Positions 21,424 to 32,740 of a stretch of 64,000 nt of DNA are shown piece by piece. The position numbers were made by a program, and so were the translations under genes. The stretch is from Branchiostoma floridae. Taxonomy: Eukaryota; Chordata; Leptocardii; Amphioxiformes; Branchiostomatidae. Location: contig NC_049990.1 in NCBI RefSeq assembly GCF_000003815.2, forward strand, positions 5,439,119-5,503,118. The letters are read 5' to 3'. Position 1 is the first letter of the stretch, and every line of letters starts with the position of its first letter. The notes under the pieces were generated by a model. That model had not been told where the DNA came from and made no database searches. It was given only the letters and a program-made list of their open reading frames with translations.

Positions 21424-21599
21424 AAGCCTACTGTAATGTGGTTCCTTCTGGAATAACTGTCATGTCAGTCACAGGGTCTAGTCTGATACAGTAAAGCTTG
21501 GATAGAAGTCAGCCTTGAATGGCTTTTTTGCATTAAAACTCTGGTCAAAAGCTAAGTGCTACTAACAAATATGTAATGTACTCTATAGTTTGTACATTT

Positions 21600-21925
21600 A
21601 GAACACTTTACTTGAATATATGGATAATTCCACAGGTGTATCATCTGGGAGTATCATGTAAATCATTCAAAGAGGCAAAATGAGGAAATAATCTTTATGC
21701 CGTAAAATGCTAAAAAAAGAAGAAAAAAAGAAAACGGATTTACAGTACCCAAAATTCAACATCAAAGTCAAAGAACATGTGAAAGAACAAAAAAGAATTT
21801 CTTCCACTTTACATTTACAACTTTTCTTCTTTTCTTTCTTCGCCTAACTTTTTTCCACGCACACTCGCATCTGTTTTGCGGTGCCCAGAGAATGTAATCC
21901 ATATAATCAAATCAGTATGGCCTTG
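21600..21925. mobile_element. inverted-repeat element, GGCC family, copy F (degenerate left end)
   Basis: The right end AATGTAATCCATATAATC, then AAATCAGTATGGCCTTG, is a clear family terminus. The left end TTTACTTGAATATATGGAT is diverged. The interior AAAGAACATGTGAAAGAACA matches the other copies. Confidence 0.65.
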
Positions 21926-22042
21926 TTATGGAAACAAAATTTACAACTTATGACAAGAAAACATTCCTTAGGGTCAAAAAAGTAAATTCCTTAGAAGGCA
22001 TGTGATGATAAAATGTCATTATGACAGGTTTCAGACATATAC

Positions 22043-22332
22043 GACCGGTGCAATGGCCAAGTGGGTGGAGTGTTCGCCTTGCATTCATGTGTCGTGAGTT
22101 CGATCCCCGGCTGAGTCATACCAAAGACTTTAAAAATGGTACATGCTGCTTTCTCTGCTTAGTACTCAGCATTCGGGAAAGAGTATGGAAGTTCAATACT
22201 CGCCACTACCAGTGGACTAGCCCCCTGCTGTAGTGATTACACAAAGTTGTGTGGCCCTGGGCTACTGAAACGGAGATGGGCGCTGCCCTTATGCCCCATC
22301 AGGCACGGAAGGACTTTGACTTTGACTTTGAC
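22043..22332 (+). mobile_element. tRNA-derived SINE, apparently full length
   Basis: It begins with a tRNA-like head: A-box TGGCCAAGTGGGTGGAG and B-box GAGTTCGATCCCC, spaced as in tRNAs. A roughly 190-bp body follows (including TAGTACTCAGCATTCGGG and GTGGCCCTGGGCTACTG), and it ends in a (CTTTGA)n tail. Polymerase III transcribed SINEs show exactly this layout. No target-site duplication was confirmed by eye. Confidence 0.85.
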
Positions 22333-24605
22333 AGACATACACAAGCATGAGCTCCAGGGCAAACACTTGAGTCCATAAATCCAGACTACTGGCTAGTAAT
22401 TTGGGGATTTATTACATAAGATATTGCACACAGGAAACTTAAGATGGAAATAAGTAAATCATGTCCTGTAACCAGATATTTCGGAAGTGTCGTAACTTCC
22501 AGCTATTCCAGCAGGGCTGTCTCCAGCTTTTATTTTCCAGTCTTGCTCCTTGATTTGAAGCAAATGCTGTTGATTTTGTTGCTAAATCTGTTATCTTAAG
22601 ATTACAAAACTACATTTTCATTAATTTCATGTCAGGAAGTTCAAATTTGTTGAACAAGCATGGTGACATTTATGTCAGTCCCAACAAGAAAATGTCCATC
22701 CCTGGATGGAAGGATGGGTCCTGGAGACATCTCTGTATCTAATTTAAAATAGATCCTCTTAGAAAATATTGCATAATGCTTGCAGTTTTCCTTTAAAACA
22801 ACTAAGTTGACAAAGTACAACAAAATGATACTACAGGAACTGTCAACTACCTGCATTTGGTAACAATCAATATGACTTTTCCCTACATGTAAACAGCATG
22901 ATAATCCATTTTCAAGCTTCGCAAGATTTTAGATTAATTAGAAACAAGTTTGTGCCAAAACAAAGAAGTAGGGAATCAACACCTGGACAATTGTGCATTA
23001 TATAGTTGAGTAACGTTGTCATACATGTGCACATACCCTGGCCTTGTCTAGTGTCCAAATTGTACTAAAAGGCACACCTGCAAAGCTGAGAAGAGAGGCC
23101 AAAATAGTGTCAACAGGTTGAAGATATGAAAAGTTTGGAGAAAAACTTATTTTGGCAGATGGGGGTCCCATGGGGGGATCTATAATTGGCAGGCAGAAAA
23201 TCCAGATTTCGCACCCCCCACAAGTGCCTTCACTCAGTGCCAACTTGAAGGCTGTCAGAACTTATTACAGTAATTCTTCAAATCTTCACAGTAGTTTTCT
23301 GTTCAAGCTTTTCACAGTTACCGTATCACTGCAAACTTTATACCACTAATGTTTCCATTACAGTGCAGTACGTGACTATAGTGCTATCACAAACTTAAAA
23401 CCATCGCAAACACACACAATTTTCTCTTCACCACAAATTAAATCACCACAAACTTAAAAGCCATTTTACGATACTTGATGAAACGCAAGGCTGCTGATGT
23501 TTGTAGGCGATTTCCTTGTTACCAAGACCAACACCCAAACCCATTGCCAAGTGCATGCCTGAGTCATGGTTTATCTCAATGCCACGCACATTTTCATCAC
23601 TTTCTTAGAACTTCAAAATACCATCTGCTAGAGGAAATTGATTTTTTTGCTGTTTAATTGAAATTCAAGAAAAACAGTTTCCAAAGGAGTAAACTTGTGT
23701 AGATCAGAGTTTATTGCTTTCTAACAGAGTTGAAAATGAATACATAGTACTACATGTAAATCAAAGCAAGTCCTCAAAGCTTTAACTGATTCATTATCAT
23801 TGTCAATAAAAATCTTGCAGGTCCTTTTTACTTTAAATGGTACAAGGAATTAGCCAATCAATTTCTGGTGGTCGTTCAAAACTTTTATCTGACTTGCTCT
23901 CACTCCATGGAGAGCCTTGTAAAGTGGTGTGATATGAGAAGCAGCTTTCCCTTGAGGGTCTGCATGGGGGTTGAGACAACTTGTAAAGAAAAGAGGAATA
24001 CTTAGCTTTCTCCCCTTGCTTGCCAACTGGCAACAGAGCAACTTGGCACAAAACTACCATCTGCCCAACCCTACAACAACCTAACCTTTCATATACCGCA
24101 CTGTGTTAAGTTTGTATACACTGGAGGCCGGCGGCCTGTTGTCATGGTGGGAGAATTTATCAGTTCAAAGTTGTGGAAAAGACTTTTGCCTCCGGAGGTT
24201 ACCCCACTGACAGGTGGTCCTGATGACACCCCAAGGCATGCTGGAAAAGGTCCAAGTTGGCACACCCTTGAACAAGGTCGGGCCTCAGGTTGGAATTTTC
24301 TCCAAGGATATCAAAGACGGTTCCTAGGAGCTCCTTCAACGCAAGCACAACTGGCCACAAAAGTTAACTACCGCCTAGTTTATGTGGTGTTGGATTGGTG
24401 GTAATGATTCTAGCGTAAAGCTTTTATAGCGCCCTTCTAGGGGTGCTACTACTGCTGTGATCATCGTAAACTTGTACTGATCTGACACACTACAAATTCT
24501 TTAGAAGGTGCCTAACTTGGCCTTGAACCCAAATGCAATCAATATGGCTAGTAAAGAGTTGCATCTTTCATGACTGTATTAAACAAGATGCCTGTACATC
24601 TGGAA
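22333..24605. other. intergenic or intronic, repeat fragments only
   Basis: No supportable exon. 23250-23480 contains diverged pieces of the element at 17401-17596 (ATCACCACAAACTTAAAA). The phrase GAGGGTCTGCATGGGGGT at about 23953 is a terminus of the element family at 24988, 25843 and 26870. The 86-codon plus frame at 24144-24404 has no recognised motif. Confidence 0.4.
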
Positions 24606-24959
24606 CAGGGCTCGAAATACTTTTTTCTGCATACCTGCACTGGTGCAGGTAACATTGAAAATTACCTGCTCCAGACAAATTTTACCTGCACAACTATGAA
24701 TTTTAATAGGAAGTATGGATCATACTGAAATTGTTCAGGAACTATAGCTATTTTTTCTGTTATACTTTATAAGTGGTAGCAGTCAATGCAGCTAAGAACA
24801 ATCCAGATACACCTATATCATACTATTCATAGGACATTTATGTATAAAACCCAGTACATGGACCAGTGCAGGTTAGGTGCAGGTAGACACCAGAAATACC
24901 TGCACAGATCCAATTTTACCTGCACTAAGGTGCATATGCAGGTGGTATTTCGAGCACTG
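24606..24959. mobile_element. hAT-like miniature element
   Basis: CAGGGCTCGAAATAC at the left is inverted at the right as GTATTTCGAGCACTG, with CAG...CTG ends typical of hAT transposons. Subterminal TACCTGCACTGGTGCAGGTA palindromic motifs are repeated on both sides. TGGAA flanks both ends, a partial target-site duplication. Confidence 0.75.
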
Positions 24960-24987
24960 TGGAAGGATGGCAAGCTAAGCCATTTGA

Positions 24988-25195
24988 GAGGGTCTGCATG
25001 GGGGTCCAGACAATGATTTTCGCTGAATTCAAAAGAACCCCCTAGTAGATGTATTACGCTAAATCAAGAAAGGCAATCACGCTAAATTTGGTCGTCTCGC
25101 TATGAATTACCTAGATATTAAAGGTGGTGTTCCCTACAAGTTATGGGAAATAAGAATAGGCTGCCTACACATTAGCATGGAGCATGGAGACCCTC
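24988..25195. mobile_element. GAGGGTCTGCATG inverted-repeat element (copy 1)
   Basis: GAGGGTCTGCATGG at the left is diverged-inverted at the right as CATGGAGACCCTC, flanked by direct ATTTGA on both sides. The interior (GGCAATCACGCTAAATTTGG) is in opposite orientation to the copies at 25843 and 26870. Confidence 0.65.
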
Positions 25196-25842
25196 ATTTG
25201 ACTTTGAATCAGAACAACATCTACATGACATGTATCTTCTTCCTGTTGTAGGAAGTTAGCCTCAAGGAAGATAAAGGAAGATGGATTGCCTGTTTGACCT
25301 TGCGACTGACCCTGAGAATAACGGGTGTCTCTTCAAGGTCAGGGAGACCTCAATAGATGTTGCCATAGAAAACAACTTCAACTGACTGCAAACGTTAATG
25401 CCAGGCCTTAGCAACAATTCTATGAAATTAAACATACATGTATCTGAAGCGACCATGCATTAAATACTTGCATAAAAGTGGCCATGCATTAAATAAGTTG
25501 ATGGACTGTGGTTTCAAACTGCAATATTTTCAAGGTAAACTTTGGCGATATAACTTATCTGTTTTTAGTTTGAACCTTTGGTGTTATAACTTATCTGTTT
25601 CTAGTTATCCCTGAGAAGTTTCAAGGGAAAGTCAGAACTATTGAAGCAAAGGAGAATGGATATAAAAAAAATTCCCGACCACCCCCTTAATGTTGCAGAT
25701 AGACTAATCCAGAGGTAATCCAGGTTCAGTGTGCAGTTGTTGATTTATGTTCTAATGTAGAAACATGGCGCTGGCACAACAATGCTAATTCCCAGACTGT
25801 TTTTAGAAACATTTGTTTCCCCGACTATTCAGCCCCCATACC
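25196..25842. other. intergenic or intronic, nothing recognised
   Basis: AT-rich sequence. GTTATAACTTATCTGTTT occurs twice near 25550 and 25583 as a short local duplication. Confidence 0.4.
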
Positions 25843-26050
25843 GGAGGGTCTGCATGTCCCTTTTCTGTAAAGTGTAGGCAGCATACTTTGATTCGTCGTA
25901 ATTCGTAGAGAAAGTCGTCTTATTCATGTAAATTGCAGCGAGGAGACAATATTTTGCATAAACGCCTTGAACTTCCTTGATTTTAGCATAATACATAGAG
26001 TGTTCTGAATTCAGCTTAAAGTCTTATAGGAACCCCCATGCATACCCTCC
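25843..26050. mobile_element. GAGGGTCTGCATG inverted-repeat element (copy 2)
   Basis: GGAGGGTCTGCATG and CATGCATACCCTCC bound a 208-bp element. The interior contains GTAGGCAGC, GATTCGTCGTAATTCGTAG and CTTGATTTTAGCATAATAC, shared with the copy at 26870. Confidence 0.75.
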
Positions 26051-26869
26051 AATATCACAGACAACTTGGGGAGGCGGTAGCCTGCAGCGGTTGGCCCTTT
26101 TCCACTTTGGCAAGACTTAAGTAGAATTTTCCAGAAAGGAAATGGTGGGAACAGAAAGTTTTGTACATCTTAAGGGAAAACGCTCTTCCCAATAGGATAC
26201 TCTTTGTACTGCTTTTCCCCACTGCAATGGGACATTGTGCCTGTATGTCAAGTGAACCAACAGACTGGCTGTCCCATTGCAGAAGAACCTATGGAGCTTG
26301 ATATACTGCAAAACTGTTGGAGTTCTGGTTCAAAAGTTTAACTAAAGTCTAAAGTAGTATGGTATGCTGTATTTGTCACCTGTTAAGCATTGTCTTGGGT
26401 GTGGAGTGATTCAGAGTTCGAAAATGCTTCCTAGCTTAGATCTCTAACAAAAAACAGTGGGTAGCTGCTATACAGCTTATGACTCATCTGCAAGTTCAAA
26501 GAAGTCAATGTTATAGAAAATTCTTAACCCATTTCTCACAAACCAATCTTTCACCTGGTATGAACGCTATATTCCTTACATAATCTTTTGCCACATATCT
26601 TGCATAAAACATTCACATGTGCATTATCTTTGAGATACATAATATTGATAGGAAAGTGTCTCATAGTGATATTTTCAACAAATACATATTGAATCTCTCG
26701 AATGTCAATGAAACTTTGAAATATGGGTCAATAAAGTCTGTCTGCGCAGAACTTGTCAGCAATACTCCCAGTGAGGGTATCAGAATGTTCATGTCACATA
26801 TTTCTGTTGAATCCCTCCCTACAAATGTCCTTGTCTGTTATGGCAGAGCTATCACAACACACACACCTG
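26051..26869. other. intergenic or intronic, nothing recognised
   Basis: No supportable coding exon or repeat. Confidence 0.35.
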
Positions 26870-27021
26870 AGGGTCTGCATGCTCTTTTACGTAAGGCGTA
26901 GGCAGCCTATTTTATTTCCCGTAATTCGTAGGGAAAACCATCTTATCTACGTAAATCGTAGCGAGGTGACAAAATTTAGCGTAATTGCCTTCCTTGATTT
27001 AGCGTAATACGTAGGGGGTAT
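26870..27021. mobile_element. GAGGGTCTGCATG element, right end missing (copy 3)
   Basis: GAGGGTCTGCATGCTCTTTT is followed by GTAATTCGTAGGGAAAACC and GATTTAGCGTAATACGTAG, matching copy 2. The terminal inverted end is not present. Confidence 0.6.
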
Positions 27022-27319
27022 GTGGCGTATGTTGCTCATGAATCATCTTTTCCTGACGTTTTCACGGGTGTCCATGATCCTCGGCCCCCAGCCCTCGCTA
27101 TCCTTTTGCAATGTCCTGATGCAATTTCCTTGTACATAGGCTAATACATCTCTACCGTACGCAAAAGAAATCGTAATTATTCCTGACACAAACAATTGAT
27201 TTTGACCTTGCATTATCATGTAATCCTCGTTTCCAATGGATTGGACCACTCAGATAAAGTGGCATACTGATATGTCTTTAGGTATATAGAACTCTTTCTT
27301 ATTGTTATTACCTTTGCCA

Positions 27320-28560
27320 GAATGGCTAAGGTTATGTTTTGGGCTTGTGAGTCTGTGTGTCTGTGTGTTAACAGCATAACTCGAGAAGCCTTGGATGGAT
27401 CCCGATGATATTTGGTAGGTGGGTAGGGGTCGGGAAAACGAAGGTCAAGTTCGATAATGGGCCCCCTAGCGGCTTGCTAAGGTACTGCAGCGGAAACTCA
27501 ATTTTTTATATCTCGTGTTCTGGACGTGCTGTGGTCATGATTTTTGAGTGGTAGATAGCCCTCGAGGCAGAGAGTAAGTGCTGTGAGTTTGGGCCCCCTA
27601 GCGGCTTTTTTGGAACTGCAGGCGCCGGTTTCCTTTCAAACTTTGGACGAGAATAACTCTACAACGTGTTGACGGATCGTCATGATTTTTGGTATGTAGA
27701 TAGAATGAGTGATGACTTACATAATGGTATACTAATTATGCAAATCAACAGCTAATTTGCATAATTAATGAGGAAAATTCATAAATCCACTGCATTCCAT
27801 GATAGGACTTTCAAACTTGTCACATATGTAGCTGGGAAGGAGAGAAATGTCGATAGATATCAATTATGCAAATGATGACCTCATTTGCATAATTAATGAG
27901 AAAATATGAACATGTTGACGGATCATCATGTTTTTTGGTATGTAGGTAGCGTAAGTGAAGACCTACATAATGAGATACCAATTATGCAAATCAACAGCTA
28001 ATTTGCATAATTAATGAGGATATTTTATGAATTCACTACATTCCATGATAGGACTTTAAAACTTGTCACATATGTAGCTGAGAAAGAGAGAAATGTTAAT
28101 ACATATTTATCATGCAAATGATGATCTCATTTGCATAATTAATGAGAAAATATGAACGTGTTGACGGATCGTCATGTTTTTTGGCATGTAGATAGCCCAA
28201 GTGAAGACTTATATAATGTGATACTTATTATGCAAAAAAAACAGGTAATTTGCATAATTGATTAGGAAAAGTTAATAAATCCACTGCATTCCATTATAGT
28301 ACTTTCATCAAAGTTGTCACATATGTAACTGAGAAAGAGGGAAGAGAGTAAGAGGTGTATTTAAAGACTTTGAAAGAGAATGGATCAAAGGATCATCATG
28401 ATTTTTGGTATGCTGATAGCTTAAGTAATGCTTGATACAATTTGATATCAATTAATTGTAACTTGGGATCTAATTTGCATAATGAATGCCGAAATTTTAT
28501 AAACCAACTCCAAGCATATAATTATAAAGAAAATGAAATGAGTAACGCATTTGTCTGCAG
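27320..28560. repeat. dispersed repeat with internal about 230-bp units rich in ATGCAAAT octamers
   Basis: The left part contains GGTACTGCAGCGGAAAC and TCTGGACGTGCTGTGGTC, phrases that recur at 44228 and 44750. The right part has at least four units beginning TTGACGGATCGTCATG, each with inverted ATGCAAAT / ATTTGCAT pairs and ATAATTAATGAG. It is non-coding. It is probably a long non-autonomous element; class uncertain. Confidence 0.75.
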
Positions 28561-29309
28561 ACATCATTCTACATAACAAACCTGGTTTATTTGGCAAAGG
28601 TATGTGTTCGTGGAACTCTAGTTAGCAATTACTTAGACATTTGTTTTGAGGTTCGGTAAATGATTACTGTAAAACTTGACATACACTGTACCCGTTACAA
28701 TTGTTATCTTCAAATGATACGCACGCATCCTTACACATTTGGTGAGGTCAAGGATAGTATAATGTCAAGAAATTGTCCATCGATCCAGTTAGGCGTACTG
28801 TGGTGTCACTAACGCCATCTGTTGGACGTTGTGAAAACTGCAATCTGGACAGGGCTTCCACGACCTTGTACAAAGTTATAAAAACATCACTTCGATGATT
28901 ACAATTATCAAATTGATAAACGGAACTATACAAGCGGAGGTTCAGTCCCGGCTATTTGTTTGACGTGTTTTAGGTGGCCGGGAAACATGAAGAAGATGGT
29001 ACAAAATAGAAAGCGAGACAAATGCCTAACAAATCATGTAATTGGTTACATAAGATGGCAACGATATTACATTTCTGTCGTGCCGACTATATGAGTTCAA
29101 ATAAGGCTAGAGTTGTTTGGCATACATTACATACATGTATTCACACAAATCATGATATCGTTAAATGCTAAACGTTAAACAGTTACTGTACCTTTCGCAC
29201 ATGTTTGTTTCTTGTTAAACTGTTAATTCATATCTGTCCCTTTGTTCAAATAGAATAATTCTTTGTTATTTTTTTCTGTTATTCACATCTCAATCAATCT
29301 GTACCCCAT
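28561..29309. other. intergenic, nothing recognised
   Basis: AT-rich sequence; no supportable feature. Confidence 0.4.
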
Positions 29310-29400
29310 TAGGCCTAGGAAAAATGTTGTGTTTCCTGTTTCAGTCCTGAAAAAATAGGGTCGGTAGGGTAGGTAGGGATTATTTCTTTCCATTATTCAA
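29310..29400. mobile_element. left part of TTGTGTTTCCTGTTTC element (copy 1, truncated)
   Basis: ATGTTGTGTTTCCTGTTTCA and GGGTAGGTAGGGATTATT match the left part of the element at 53481-53804. No inverted right end is found here. Confidence 0.55.
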
Positions 29401-29483
29401 ATACTACTTATTCATTTATTTGTAGTTTGGCCAACACTGTAGTTATACAATACAATTCAACAAAGTAAAACTGAAGTGCATGA

Positions 29484-29610
29484 GGACACTCAAACACCCA
29501 GCCTCTCGTGGCCATGTTGCGAACACAACTAGAGCCGACTAATTATGCTGATTACATAACTGCGAACAACATAATCTTTGCCTTGTTTTCTTTTGTTTCC
29601 CGCATGCTTA
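29484..29610 (-). pseudogene. truncated duplicate of the secreted-protein gene's 5' end
   Basis: On the minus strand, ATG at 29516-29514 begins MATRGWVF exactly as in the gene at 31206. Identity to that gene extends upstream of the ATG (CACAACTAGA, GACTAATTATGCTGATT, TTTGCCTTG and a TTTCTTTTG stretch). It breaks after codon 8, where the frame runs into unrelated sequence. The copy therefore holds the 5'UTR or proximal promoter and the first eight codons only. It lies just beyond the polyadenylation signal of the parent gene, so the duplication is local and tail-to-head. It is not expected to encode a secreted product because the hydrophobic core is lost. Confidence 0.7.
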
Positions 29611-29783
29611 TTTGCTTACAAAGACCGTATGCCGATGCAGCGTGGTGTTTGTTGGTGCGTGTCTTTACCTTGGGCCAGTTGATTGGCCAGCAACAAACGT
29701 CGTAATACCCCTGTCACATTTGGCGAAAATCGATCGGACGACGATTCTGCGGCATACGCCCGAACCTCGCTTATAATAACAAC

Positions 29784-29789
29784 TTTATT
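29784..29789 (-). terminator. polyadenylation signal AATAAA for the 98-residue secreted protein gene
   Basis: Minus-strand GTGCAATAAAGTTG lies 217 nt after the TAG stop of exon 2, a normal 3'UTR length. Cleavage would be expected near 29765. Confidence 0.65.
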
Positions 29790-30005
29790 GCACAACAATT
29801 GTACAGGGTAGAAAGTATGGCTTACATGTGACAGGGACGACTTTTTGGGACAGTCCTCAGTATTCTTCCAATAGAAACCGTTTGGGTTTAGAGTATCACA
29901 TCTTTTCATCCAAATCCCTCCGGCTTTGTGCAGGTAACAGGAGGACGAAGGACGCAGAAATTGGCACATGGATTCATTTTGAATTCTTGACCTCTATACC
30001 AACCT

Positions 30006-30168
30006 CTATTGGAACATGATATTGTTCAGTAAGGCAGAAACCGCCGAGAGAGAATTCTTCAGGTGGTTCACAGACCGCTGAAGACCCTCGATGGTCTCTC
30101 GGTCTGGCAGGTTCCAGTGGCGGCCAACAAAACCAGACGTATCACCTTTGAAGATGAAACTAGTGTGC
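30006..30168 (-). CDS. exon 2 (terminal) of a 98-residue secreted protein
   Basis: A strong acceptor (TTGATTGATTTCAG) precedes 163 nt ending in TAG. The first G completes Gly-45 with exon 1, and the rest encodes HTSFIFKGDTSGFVGRHW, then NLPDRETIEGLQRSVNHL, then KNSLSAVSALLNNIMFQ. The last 30 residues have leucine and isoleucine at roughly heptad spacing, suggesting an amphipathic helix that could self-associate. No known domain is recognised. Downstream, AATAAA at 29789-29784 supports a genuine 3' end. Together with exon 1 this gives a complete, uninterrupted coding sequence of 99 codons including the stop. Confidence 0.75.
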
Positions 30169-30519
30169 CTGAAATCAATCAAGAAACAAAACTCACATCT
30201 GATTTATGAGCAGATCTTATTATATCTTTAGATCCGACAACTCTCGTAAATTAATGCTAAAAAACGTTAGGTAGTTACATTGCTTTGTTATCATAAAAGA
30301 TGTACTTAAACCAACGATTGGTCTTACATGATTGTAGCATGATAGTAAAAATTGATACATTTTGTATTAGGGATATTATGGATGTAAGATTTATTTTGGA
30401 GATCTGTTATGTAGTTTGTAGTCGTACAAAAGTCCTTTCAGTTAGATACTGCCTTCATCGCTGTATTACATGGTTTTGTATATGTGTTCTACAATGTAAG
30501 TGTTTAGCGACAAACGATA

Positions 30520-30765
30520 CACAGTGCTGATGCGAAACTTGGGGCACCGGTGCGGCACTGCGGGGTTCGTTCACTGTAGCACTGTTGTGTTATTTTCGTC
30601 GATCTTTTTAAAATGTAGATATTGCGTAGATAATACGTATGACTCAGAAGACAACAAACTACAAAAAACGGCAGAAAATTTGTTCTTTATCTCTGAAATT
30701 CGTCTGAGTGTCTTTCGAACCCATCGGTGCCGCATCGGTGCCCCAGGTGTAGTGAAATACCAACT
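30520..30765. mobile_element. inverted-repeat element inside the secreted-protein gene intron
   Basis: TTGGGGCACCGGTGCGGCAC at the left is mirrored at the right by GTGCCGCATCGGTGCCCC, then GTGAAATACCA. The ends match 46519-46732 and the 87-bp element at 12039-12125. It lies wholly within the 904-nt intron. Confidence 0.7.
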
Positions 30766-31072
30766 TTGTTGCATATAAATTGCGTTTCAATGAAGAGCAA
30801 TAGATATAGGTGTGCATTGACAGAAATCTCTATACACAAAGCATGACATCTACTGATATATAACTACGGTCTATAAGGCTAATCTACTTAATACAAAGGT
30901 GCATTTTATGGGATGAAAATGGTCTGTTACAATAATCGGAGGGATTTCTAGCGTCTAGACATTCTTTGATATAGATTCCTATGTATACTATTGTCAAACG
31001 AAAACTCTGATTTCGAAACTTCATGTATGAAATTTGTCGAAAAGGGTACCGGTAAGTTTCAATAGAACTCAC

Positions 31073-31206
31073 CCATTGTCCACATGACGAAGGCCAAGCG
31101 TGCAATCATGCTCTGATAGGCTGTCGGATGGTGAAGTGTTTGTACCAGACCAGGCGACTCCGGTAACAATGACGAGCAGGACAAACACCCAGCCTCTCGT
31201 GGCCAT
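31073..31206 (-). CDS. exon 1 of a 98-residue secreted protein (signal peptide exon)
   Basis: ATG at 31206 opens MATRGWVFVLLVIVTGVAWS, a textbook signal peptide: short basic n-region, a hydrophobic core and small residues before a likely cleavage after about residue 20. It continues GTNTSPSDSLSEHDCTLGLR and HVDN. The exon ends with GG at a consensus donor GTGAGT (31072-31067). The phase matches exon 2 at 30168, which completes a Gly codon. The mature chain would be about 78 residues with a single cysteine (position 35), so intermolecular disulphide dimerisation is possible. No family is recognised; it may be lineage-specific. The start is supported by the duplicated copy of the same ATG region at 29516. 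Upstream, the conserved block GACTAATTATGCTGATT may be promoter-proximal. Confidence 0.75.
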
Positions 31207-32460
31207 GTTGAGCACACAACTAGATCCGTGAGGGATTGTGGCGAGCTGTGGGCTCTGTAACCAGACTAATTATGCTGATTGTGTGACCTCGAGTAGGATA
31301 GCCCTTGCTTTGTTCTTTTCTTTTGCCGCCTGCTCATTTGGTTGAAAGGAGCTCGTGTGGTATACGTATTTTATTCATCTTCTTTTGGGGTGTTTGCTTT
31401 GAATACAACAAGCGGCGCAATTTAACAGTCTCTACTTTCGCATACTAGTATCCCTTAAGATATCTGGACGGTCAAAATTTATCTTTGCTAAGAAAAATAA
31501 CATAGCTGCTGGCGGAATTAATCAAAACCCTTGTTTTTAACTGCAAACGTTCCTGGAGTCCTTTCACTATTTTCCTCAGTTCAGTGATAACTGGAGCTAC
31601 TCCTCCTCGCCGCTAGGTGGCGCAGTGGTGAGGCCCCAAATATAAATTTCGGTCCTATGTAATACATTATTCACATTCCTGTGTCTAAATACAACAGATT
31701 TAAAGCAACTCCATACCATTGGATTTGGCTATATCTTAAGGTCTAACGGGTCTCATAATGTTAAGATAGAAAAATATTATGAAAGAGACTTATGTTGATT
31801 GTATTGGTGCCCTAAGATCGATGAGACTTTGGGACTGGTGAGGTGAGGTAAGGTGAGGTAAGGTAAGGTAAGGTAAATACATAAAAGACTGCTTTGTTAT
31901 AAGAAAAGATGAAACACTTGATTGTATGGGTATTTTAATCCACTATTGTTTAGTCATTAGATTTACTATTTTGTAGTTCATAGTCGCCCATTACAAAGTT
32001 ACTGTACTTTTGTCGTGTCAAGAAAGCTCCTTCTTCTTTTTATCAGCCTGTGTCCACAGTGTATTCTACTTGTCGTAACCTGAAAAAAGTCAAAGTCTTT
32101 GTCTTCTGTAAACATTACAATTTACCAGCTTTGTCATAATCATCCGGTCGTGCTGGTTACGGACGAACATGGCTTTCTCTCTCCATCCATCCCTATCCTC
32201 CATAGCATTGAGCAGACCGTCCACTGAGCAGCAAGCGTCTTCGCAAAGCTGGTGTTGATTTATAGGTTTGACATGGTCTTCATACGCTTGCATGTCCATG
32301 TTTTGATACTCATAGGAAAACATCACTAATGATGTCTCCTTTACTCAGCGATGCGTGCCCAGCAAACTAAACTAGCCTAATGAACCTAATATACATATTC
32401 ATGGGTACCTGCGGACCGCTTTACTTTCCAGTGACGCATCTTTCAAGTGACTTATATCGT
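31207..32460. other. 5' flank of the secreted-protein gene with LINE-tail and AGGTA repeats
   Basis: 31207-31340 shares sequence with 29517-29610 and probably includes the promoter. 31720-31960 contains LINE-tail phrases (ACTGCTTTGTTATAAGAAA, TATCTTAAGGTCT) of the family at 12246. 31838-31876 is an AGGTA pentamer run. No further gene is supported. Confidence 0.5.
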
Positions 32461-32463
32461 TGT

Positions 32464-32740
32464 ACGGTCGTGTGGAGGAAACGGCAGGGCGTTTGGTCCG
32501 AAACCTAGAGGTCCCAGGTTCAAATCCGCTCATATATATCTCACCGATCTTGTATTTGTTCAGACTTTTTTCACTTCACACGGGTGAAAATGAGTACCTA
32601 ACGTCGAGTAGGGCTGTCCCTCGGATATAGGATGTTAAATGGAGGTCCTGTGTTTGAGAACAGCCACCACACTTCTCGAAAAGAGGAGGTCCGGTCCTTC
32701 CCGGTGTGAGTGGATCAAACCTTACAGACTGGTCTTTGGG
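32464..32740 (+). mobile_element. tRNA-derived SINE, second family
   Basis: The tRNA-like head at 32464-32530 ends with a perfect B-box GGTTCAAATCC. The body includes CACACGGGTGAAAATGAG and AGGGCTGTCCCTCGGATA, and then TTCCCGGTGTGAGTGG. Pieces of the same body occur at 13792-13866 and 14385-14415. The exact 3' end is uncertain. Confidence 0.7.

Noticed and set aside
22043-22120. Possible functional tRNA gene
   Set aside because: A- and B-boxes are present but the sequence continues into a SINE body and tail, and cloverleaf pairing is poor.
23019-24404. Several 60-86 codon frames
   Set aside because: No splice signals, domains or compositional shift relative to surroundings.
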